From the NCBI GenBank assembly GCA_020344435.1, contig CP070826.1:187303-194768 (forward strand): a stretch of 7,466 nucleotides of DNA. The letters are read 5' to 3'. Source of the stretch: Candidatus Bathyarchaeota archaeon (GTDB lineage: Archaea; Thermoproteota; Bathyarchaeia; Bathyarchaeales; Bathyarchaeaceae). Within the stretch, counting starts at the first letter, position 1, and each line of letters opens with the position of its first letter. The position numbers and the translations under genes were made by a program. Shown in pieces: positions 1 to 4,140 of the stretch. The notes under the pieces are model-generated. The model was given only the letters and a program-made list of their open reading frames with translations. It did no database searches and was not told the DNA's origin.

Positions 1-339
1 TTGTCCTCTTCCCAAGAGCTTGTCGTAGCCAAGCGCGTTCAAATCTACCTTGACGCCCCCTTTTGATTTCTTGGCTTTTTCAGATATTATGAGTTCATTG
101 ACCTGTTCGTCTAGTTCGCCAATGTTTATCGCCTTTGACTCACTTCTTCTAGGAGGTTTGAATCCATGTTTGCCGAATCGGTTTGGAGCATATTTCACAG
201 TGTGCGTCCATTTGTGTTTCTTGCCTCCAGCCTTTCCGCGGCCTCCTCGTTGTCCTCCGCCTCTGTGTTGGCCTATGATACCGTAGCCATGTGTTCGTGA
301 GCCACGTTTCTTTCGGATCTTCCTCTTTTTGTGGGGCAT
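1..339 (-). CDS. rpl15: Large ribosomal subunit protein L15 (uL15), archaeal type, 3' end cut by window edge
   Basis: This gene encodes a structural protein of the 50S subunit that binds 23S rRNA. The first 113 codons are present and the reading frame leaves the window at position 1. The family is normally about 145-150 residues, so roughly the last quarter is missing. The N-terminus is very basic (MPHKKRKIRKKRGSRTHG) and continues into the glycine- and arginine-rich loop GQHRGGGQRGGRGKAGGKK at residues 23-41, which is the hallmark of L15. A KYAPNRFGKHGF stretch follows at residues 49-60, as in archaeal and eukaryotic homologues. The ATG at 337-339 is preceded by GGAG with 8 nt spacing. In many archaea this gene lies between rpl30 and secY; here its upstream neighbour is a tRNA gene, so it seems to start its own transcript. 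secY may lie beyond the left edge, which cannot be seen. Confidence 0.95.
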   Translation of the reverse strand, partial: MPHKKRKIRKKRGSRTHGYGIIGQHRGGGQRGGRGKAGGKKHKWTHTVKYAPNRFGKHGFKPPRRSESKAINIGELDEQVNELIISEKAKKSKGGVKVDLNALGYDKLLGRGQ

Positions 340-375
340 CTCAGATTCTCCATTATCCCCTGATTAAGCAGAGTG

Positions 376-385
376 CAATAAAAAG
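376..385 (-). promoter_or_regulatory. Putative TATA box for rpl15
   Basis: Read on the minus strand, CTTTTTATTG lies about 40 nt upstream of the L15 start codon. A start of transcription about 25 nt downstream would fall near 352-356, giving a leader of about 15 nt that still contains the GGAG ribosome-binding site. The match to the archaeal TATA consensus is only fair. Confidence 0.4.
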
Positions 386-541
386 ATAGTGAAAGCGCGG
401 GCCTTCGGGATTTCCTGTGTTCAGGTTTCGGAAAAGCGGAAGTGTGGTTCTTTTCTGACCCATCTGCAGGAAAATATGGAATGTTTGATTTGTTTGATTC
501 TCAGTCTGGGCTTGAATTCTTGCTGGCGATTAAGGTTAAGA

Positions 542-560
542 CCCTCTACGAGCTAGAGGG
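542..560 (-). terminator. Hairpin downstream of tRNA-Glu; possible terminator or processing signal
   Basis: A perfect 7-bp stem, CCCTCTA paired with TAGAGGG, encloses a 5-nt loop. It lies 35 nt past the encoded CCA of the tRNA and, on the minus strand, is followed by the T-containing run TCTTAACCTTAA. This placement fits a transcript end for the tRNA, but archaeal termination does not need a hairpin and the T run is weak. It could equally be a leader structure of a longer transcript. Confidence 0.35.
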
Positions 561-595
561 AGAGAACCGCTGTCAAACCGTCATTTCAGCAAGAG

Positions 596-673
596 TGGTG
601 CTCCGGCCGGGATTCGAACCCGGGTCGGCGGCTCGAGAGGCCGTCATACTTAACCGGACTATACTACCGGAGC
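596..673 (-). tRNA. tRNA-Glu, anticodon CTC, with encoded CCA
   Basis: The gene gives a 74-nt body plus discriminator A and an encoded CCA (596-598). The acceptor stem GCTCCGG pairs perfectly with CCGGAGC. The D-arm has the conserved AGTCCGG loop. The anticodon loop reads CTCTCGA, so the anticodon is CTC (decoding GAG, glutamate). The T-arm CCGGG-TTCGAAT-CCCGG is perfect. Overall it closely resembles archaeal tRNA-Glu. There is no intron. The outermost anticodon-stem pair (27-43) is an A/C mismatch, leaving four good pairs. The 5' end of the gene adjoins an integrase-like remnant, and its first 13 nt recur near position 4040, suggesting that this gene served as an integration target. Confidence 0.95.
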
Positions 674-675
674 CC
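661..675. repeat. Direct repeat, tRNA-side copy (possible attachment site)
   Basis: This 15-bp stretch comprises the first 13 nt of tRNA-Glu plus 2 flanking bases. It matches 4040-4054 in the same orientation at 14 of 15 positions; the first 11 (ATACTACCGGA) are identical and the only mismatch is at 672. The two copies bracket the integrase remnant and the whole copper operon. Confidence 0.45.
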
Positions 676-692
676 AGATAATACGCATTTTC

Positions 693-794
693 TCATTTGC
701 GTTTCCGATATATAGCGACATGGTCTCTGTCGCTGTAGCGAACATATTCAAACCCGACTTCTATAAGTTTCTTTTCTTCTTCTGCATAAATGCA
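693..794 (-). pseudogene. C-terminal remnant of an archaeal tyrosine integrase (probable)
   Basis: A 33-codon open frame with no ATG, GTG or TTG start lies between a TGA at 795-797 and its own TGA at 693-695. The peptide includes AEEEKKLIEVGFEYV and ends in IYRKRK. This resembles the tail I know from archaeal XerA/SSV-like integrases (an E-rich stretch, LIE.GFEYV, then ..LFRKRK at the very C-terminus). The catalytic Arg/His/Tyr region is absent. A neighbouring frame just upstream (SMCEQIGQTDAF) might be more of the same protein after a frameshift, but that is weak. It sits between the small YHS gene and tRNA-Glu, and its last codons contain the likely tRNA TATA box. The identification rests on memory of the family's C-terminus, and a short chance similarity cannot be excluded. 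Confidence 0.5.
707..715 (-). promoter_or_regulatory. Putative TATA box for tRNA-Glu, lying inside the integrase remnant
   Basis: On the minus strand CTATATATC is centred about 38 nt upstream of the tRNA 5' end. Transcription starting about 26 nt downstream of it would give a leader of about 10 nt before the mature tRNA. It overlaps the last codons of the integrase-like remnant (the HVAIYRK residues), so the tRNA promoter seems to be supplied by that remnant. Confidence 0.5.
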
Positions 795-821
795 TCAGTC
801 TGGCCTATTTGTTCGCACATG

Positions 822-977
822 CTATTCTTGAGATGATTGAGTGTATTTTTGTGGATTTGCTTCGAAGGCTTTTTTGCATCCTGGCGCACAGAAATAGTAT
901 GTTTTTCCATTATATGTCGTCTTGTACTTTGCTGTCTTCTCATCTACATCCATATCACAGACAAGATCTCTTGCCAT
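822..977 (-). CDS. Small YHS/TRASH-domain protein, CopM-like copper chaperone
   Basis: This 51-residue protein is one complete YHS/TRASH metal-binding module. It starts MARDLVCDMDVDEKTAKY, where LVCDMDV corresponds to the family's DPVCGM motif. It continues with YNGKTYYFCAPGCKKAF and ends with NPQKY and a short polar tail. The likely metal ligands are Cys7, Cys30 and Cys34 (C-x3-C). There is no signal peptide or membrane segment, so it should be cytosolic. The ATG at 975-977 follows a near-perfect Shine-Dalgarno (AAAGGAGGTGA), and the gene begins 13 nt after the CopA stop, so the two are cotranscribed. Sulfolobus has an equivalent small TRASH protein, CopM, thought to carry copper for CopA under the TRASH regulator CopT. 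In other lineages a YHS domain is fused to the ATPase. Direct delivery of Cu(+) to CopA is inferred. Confidence 0.85.
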   Translation of the reverse strand: MARDLVCDMDVDEKTAKYKTTYNGKTYYFCAPGCKKAFEANPQKYTQSSQE

Positions 978-990
978 TACTTCACCTCCT
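978..990 (-). promoter_or_regulatory. Strong Shine-Dalgarno between copA and the YHS gene
   Basis: On the minus strand the 13-nt gap contains AAGGAGGTGA, about as complementary to the 16S 3' end as possible, 4 nt before the ATG. It supports the start at 977 and suggests that the small protein is translated more strongly than copA, whose own site is weaker. Confidence 0.75.
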
Positions 991-3465
991 TTATGCGTAC
1001 TCTGGTTGTATGTTAGTTCTTCTCAGAAGGTTTGCGTTGGTGACAACGGTTACGGAGCTGGTGGCCATAGCAATCTCAGCTATTACGGGGTGTGCAAGGC
1101 CTAGCATCGCAAATGGGATCATCACGATATTATAGAAGAACGCCCAGAACAGGTTTTGCTTTATCTTCCGAAAAGTTGCTCGCGATAATTTGACAGCTTT
1201 AACCACGTCTGATAAGTTGCCTCTCACGAGCACAATGTCTCCTGCTTCGATAGCTATGTCCGTTCCAGTGCCTATTGCGATGCCGACGTTGGCTTGAGTA
1301 AGAGCCGGGGCATCGTTTATCCCATCCCCAACCATGGCGACGAGTCCAACTTCTTCCTGAAGTCTCTGGATCTCAGCCACCTTCCTGTCTGGAAGCACCT
1401 CAGCCAGCACCTTTGTTATGCCGACCTTGCGTGCGATCGCTTCCCCAGTCCGTTGGTTATCTCCAGTAAGCATAGTTGTTTGAAGCCCCATCCTTTCCAG
1501 TTCTGCAATAGCTTCCACAGAGTCGTCTTTGAGGGTGTCAGCTTCTGCCACGACTCCGACACATTTCCTGTTCTTGGCAACAAGCATCGCAGTCTTCGCT
1601 TCCTCCTCCAATCTTTTAAGCTCAGATTCTAAGCTGCTGTAGTCAATCCCTTCTTCATCCATAAGCTTCCGGTTGCCAACTAGAACAGTGATCTGTCCTT
1701 TGATCTCTCCCCTGATTCCCCTGCCAGTGATGGCCTCGAACTTCTCCAATTTCGCGAGTTTTAAATCTTTTTCCTCGGCTTTTCTGATAATGGCTTCTGC
1801 CAAGGGATGTTCAGATCCCTTTTCAATGCTGGCGGCTAACATCAAAACTTCGCTCTCTTGGAATCCTTCTATGGGAATCGTGTCTGTCACGTCAGGTTTT
1901 CCCTTGGTTATTGTGCCTGTTTTGTCGAAGACGATTACTCGGGTGTCTTTGAGTGTTTGGATCGCTTCTCCACGCCTGATCAAGATGCCGTTCTCAGCGC
2001 CCATTCCGCTTCCTACCATGAGAACTGTTGGTGTTGCCAACCCGAGGGCGCAGGGGCATGCAATAACCAGCGTCGCCACAGCGGCGAATATTGCCAATGA
2101 GATTACACTCAGCGTCGGGTCAACCCAAGGAAGGAAGTTGCTTGCCCAAGCACCAACACTACCTATGAATCTGGGAAGGACTAACCATAGGACAACAGTC
2201 AAGGAAGCTAGAACTAAGACTGCGGGGACGAAATAGCTCGTCACTCGATCAGCGAATTCTTGGATGGGCACCTTTGAACCTTGGGCCTCTTCCACCATCT
2301 TTATGACTTGGGAAAGGAAGGTTTCTTTTCCAATTTTGGTTGCCCTGACCTTCAGAAGCCCTCTTTGGTTGATTGTGGCACCGATGACCTCGTCGCCCAG
2401 CTTTTTGAGCACGGGCATAGACTCTCCTGTCGCCATCGACTCATCTACACCGCTCTCACCCTCGGTGACAACTCCGTCTGTAGGTATCTTCTCTCCTGGT
2501 CGCACAACCATGAGATCGCCCACTTCGACCTCGTCGATGGAAACCTCAATTTCGTTTTCATCTTTCAGGATCCTTGCGGTCTTCGCTTCAAGCTCTAGAA
2601 GTCTTCTGATGGCTTGCGATGCTCTTCCCTTGGCTTTTGCTTCGATGTATCTTCCCGTGAGATGAAAGGACATAATCATTGCTGCGACTCCTGCATAGTT
2701 GGCTATAGAGGCGAAGAATGATGGCGGTCCCGTTAGGAAGGAGGCCAATGTACCGAGCATGATGAGTACGTCCATATTTGCTGTGACGTGGGTTATGGCT
2801 TTTGCCGCTGACTTGTAGGTGTTCCATCCGGGGTAGAAGAGAACTGGGGCTGCGAAGGCAATCATGCCGAGATTGAACACTGTTGAGTTGGGCCAGCTGA
2901 TTCCAAGGATCATTTCAGGGATCATCCAGACCATGATTGGTATTGTGAGCGCCCAGGAGATGAGGACTCTTCTCCTCGCGGTTGAGAATGCCTTGAACTC
3001 TCTCGCTTCTTCCTCCTCAAACCTTGCCCGTTGATCCTCTCTGCTCAGAACTTTGTACCCGACATCTTCGACGACATTCTCGATTTCTTCATACTCTATT
3101 TCGTTTGGATTGTAGGTGACGGTTGCCTTCTCGGTCGCCAGATTGACGTTTGCTTCTTTGATGCCCTTCTTCTTTCTTAGAGCATTTTCAATGGTCTGTG
3201 AACAAGAAGCGCAAGTCATCCCTCCAATCCTCAGGATGGTCTTCTGCGTCCCTTCAGCTACATTGTAGCCTGTTTCCTCGATGACCTGTGTTAGGTCTTT
3301 TTCATCTGCAGTGTTGTCATCGTATTCGACGTATGCGGTTTCCGTTGCGAAATTGACTACTGCTTTGTCTACTCCTTCGGCTTTCAGCAATGCCTTCTCT
3401 ATTGTCTGAGCACAAGCCGTGCAGTGCATTCCACCGATCTTAATCTGTTTTTTTTGCTTGGTCAT
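991..3465 (-). CDS. copA: Cu(+)-exporting P1B-type ATPase
   Basis: This 824-residue membrane pump exports Cu(+) using ATP. It has two N-terminal heavy-metal-associated domains, with GGMHCTAC (Cys15, Cys18) and GGMTCASC (Cys85, Cys88). Four membrane helices follow at about 166-275. The actuator domain contains TGES at 346-349, and the CPC metal site is at 470-472. The phosphorylation motif DKTGT has Asp514; the SEHPLAE motif has His553; TGDN lies at 667-670 and GDGINDAP at 713-720. The last two helices carry Y778-N779 and M800-x2-S803-S804, the ligand set of the P1B-1 (copper) subgroup rather than zinc or cobalt pumps. Length and all catalytic residues are normal. Its ATG abuts the regulator's TGA (TGAATG, zero gap), implying translational coupling. 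No C-terminal metal domain is fused; the separate YHS protein follows instead. Silver transport is also possible. Confidence 0.97.
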   Translation of the reverse strand: MTKQKKQIKIGGMHCTACAQTIEKALLKAEGVDKAVVNFATETAYVEYDDNTADEKDLTQVIEETGYNVAEGTQKTILRIGGMTCASCSQTIENALRKKKGIKEANVNLATEKATVTYNPNEIEYEEIENVVEDVGYKVLSREDQRARFEEEEAREFKAFSTARRRVLISWALTIPIMVWMIPEMILGISWPNSTVFNLGMIAFAAPVLFYPGWNTYKSAAKAITHVTANMDVLIMLGTLASFLTGPPSFFASIANYAGVAAMIMSFHLTGRYIEAKAKGRASQAIRRLLELEAKTARILKDENEIEVSIDEVEVGDLMVVRPGEKIPTDGVVTEGESGVDESMATGESMPVLKKLGDEVIGATINQRGLLKVRATKIGKETFLSQVIKMVEEAQGSKVPIQEFADRVTSYFVPAVLVLASLTVVLWLVLPRFIGSVGAWASNFLPWVDPTLSVISLAIFAAVATLVIACPCALGLATPTVLMVGSGMGAENGILIRRGEAIQTLKDTRVIVFDKTGTITKGKPDVTDTIPIEGFQESEVLMLAASIEKGSEHPLAEAIIRKAEEKDLKLAKLEKFEAITGRGIRGEIKGQITVLVGNRKLMDEEGIDYSSLESELKRLEEEAKTAMLVAKNRKCVGVVAEADTLKDDSVEAIAELERMGLQTTMLTGDNQRTGEAIARKVGITKVLAEVLPDRKVAEIQRLQEEVGLVAMVGDGINDAPALTQANVGIAIGTGTDIAIEAGDIVLVRGNLSDVVKAVKLSRATFRKIKQNLFWAFFYNIVMIPFAMLGLAHPVIAEIAMATSSVTVVTNANLLRRTNIQPEYA

Positions 3466-3936
3466 TCAGGTCTTCCCCTTCTCGATCTTTAAGGAGTGAG
3501 CTGCTGATGATAATTCGTTCTTGTAAGCTTGGGCACAATGAGCGCAGCAGAAGATTTTTTCTCTGCCAGCTATTGCCTCTCTGTATCCCCCTTCGTATAT
3601 TTTGCAGCCGCAGTGGAAACATACACTCAGGTTTGGTTCGATGGTCATGGAGATCATTGACGCAATTCGTTTGTAGATACGGGCGGCTAATTCCTTCCCT
3701 GTAGCTGTCAACGTGTACACTACCTTTGGCCTCTGACCTACGGGTCTTTTGGTCGACCTTACTAGGCCATTCTTTTCAAGCTGTTTAAGAAAAGGATAGA
3801 GCAGACTTGGATTGACTGGTCTGCCGATTCTTTCTTCGACTTCTTTCATGATTCCATATCCATGAAGAGGTTTCTCGCTGAGAAGCAGAATGATGGAGGA
3901 TCGTATCATATCCAAGGCAACGTCTTCACTCGGCAT
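3466..3936 (-). CDS. PadR-like winged-helix regulator with C-terminal TRASH metal-sensing domain (CopT-like)
   Basis: This 156-residue protein probably represses the cop operon and releases DNA on binding copper. Residues 11-85 form a PadR-type winged helix: IILLLSEKPLHGYGIMKEVEER, then NPSLLYPFLKQLEKNGLV, then the wing ending VVYTLTATGKE. Residues 106-140 form a TRASH domain with Cys106, Cys109, Cys111, then FCCAHC with Cys130, Cys131 and Cys134. A longer frame allows an ATG at 3963, but that codon lies in the TATA box, so the ATG at 3936 is preferred, with a very short or absent leader. In Sulfolobus, CopT/CopR combine a TRASH domain with an Lrp-like helix-turn-helix; the PadR-like half here is a different pairing. 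It is first in the operon, and a palindrome at its start suggests autoregulation. Copper as the signal is inferred from the neighbours; other soft metals are possible. Confidence 0.85.
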   Translation of the reverse strand: MPSEDVALDMIRSSIILLLSEKPLHGYGIMKEVEERIGRPVNPSLLYPFLKQLEKNGLVRSTKRPVGQRPKVVYTLTATGKELAARIYKRIASMISMTIEPNLSVCFHCGCKIYEGGYREAIAGREKIFCCAHCAQAYKNELSSAAHSLKIEKGKT

Positions 3937-3960
3937 TATATTACCTGGAAATATATTGCC
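3932..3960. promoter_or_regulatory. Imperfect palindrome at the cop operon start; probable operator
   Basis: Half-sites GGCATTATATTACC (3932-3945) and GGAAATATATTGCC (3947-3960) are inverted repeats matching at 12 of 14 positions around a single T. The palindrome starts 3 bp downstream of the TATA box, spans the expected transcription start near 3944 and covers the regulator's ATG. Binding by a dimeric winged-helix protein here would block RNA polymerase, so this is the best candidate site for autorepression by the PadR-TRASH protein. Confidence 0.65.
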
Positions 3961-3962
3961 CA

Positions 3963-3976
3963 TAGATATATTTTAG
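3963..3976 (-). promoter_or_regulatory. TATA box of the cop operon
   Basis: On the minus strand CTAAAATATATCTA gives a good archaeal TATA element centred near 3970. It is the only clear promoter for the regulator, copA and the YHS gene, since the gaps between those genes are 0 and 13 nt. Its place 34 nt upstream of the ATG at 3936 is what rules out the alternative start at 3963. Confidence 0.7.
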
Positions 3977-4039
3977 TGTTACTCATACATAGTGGGTTAG
4001 AGTGGGACTGCATTCATCGAAGACAACTCCCACAAAACA

Positions 4040-4054
4040 ATACTACCGGATCCC
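4040..4054. repeat. Direct repeat, distal copy of the tRNA-Glu 5' end (possible attachment site)
   Basis: ATACTACCGGATCCC matches 661-675 at 14 of 15 positions in the same orientation. It lies in the gap between the cop promoter and the thermosome gene. Beyond the 15 bp the similarity to tRNA-Glu fades quickly, with only scattered matches, so it is not a tRNA gene or a long pseudogene. Confidence 0.45.
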
Positions 4055-4097
4055 CATAATTAGGAGAGGAATCTAATCCGTGAGTTTCTAGCTTAAT

Positions 4098-4140
4098 GGA
4101 AGAAGAAGAGAGAAGAGTGAAGTTCTAGGATTTTCTAGAA
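4098..4140 (-). terminator. Putative thermosome transcript end: small hairpin plus pyrimidine tract
   Basis: TTCTAG and CTAGAA (4123-4128 and 4135-4140) form a 6-bp hairpin that includes the thermosome stop codon TAG. On the minus strand it is followed by a 25-nt stretch of almost only C and T (4098-4122) containing several TTCTT units. Pyrimidine/T-rich tracts serve as terminators in archaea, and this one separates the chaperonin gene from the cop promoter. Confidence 0.4.

Larger units (their letters stand above)
340..595. other. Intergenic region between rpl15 and tRNA-Glu
   Basis: About 255 bp without a credible gene. It holds the likely rpl15 promoter at its left end and a strong hairpin at 542-560. 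A plus-strand open frame from 442 to 681 runs straight into the antisense of the tRNA gene and shows no protein family features, so I do not call it. Confidence 0.6.
661..4054. mobile_element. Putative decayed integrative island at tRNA-Glu carrying a copper operon
   Basis: This is an inference from three observations. First, a 15-bp direct repeat (14/15) containing the 5' end of tRNA-Glu bounds the region. Second, a fragment resembling an archaeal integrase C-terminus lies 20 bp from the tRNA. Third, the cargo between is a self-contained metal-resistance operon with its own promoter and regulator, wedged between housekeeping genes (tRNA, thermosome). No full integrase, replication gene or second integrase fragment is present, so the element would be long dead. 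The weak points are that the repeat is short and that integration at the 5' end of a tRNA is less usual than at the 3' end. Confidence 0.35.

Noticed and set aside
442..681. Plus-strand open frame of 79 codons upstream of rpl15
   Set aside because: About a third of it is the antisense of tRNA-Glu, it has no clear ribosome-binding site, and it shows no family features.
1673..2665. Long plus-strand open frames (1673-2236 and 2264-2665)
   Set aside because: They lie wholly antisense to copA, and their composition (rich in S, T, P, L, F) is what an antisense reading of a conserved gene gives.
3937..3963. A start codon for the regulator at 3963, adding nine residues
   Set aside because: The codon lies in the TATA box, and the expected transcription start is downstream of it; the family N-terminus fits the start at 3936.
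4002..4033. Inverted repeat GTGGGA...TCCCAC upstream of the cop promoter
   Set aside because: A 6-bp stem with a 20-base loop is weak, and it is not placed where a regulator or terminator would be expected.
3980..4054. A tRNA pseudogene at the distal repeat copy
   Set aside because: Only the first 13 or so tRNA bases match; no anticodon arm or T-arm can be folded from the rest.
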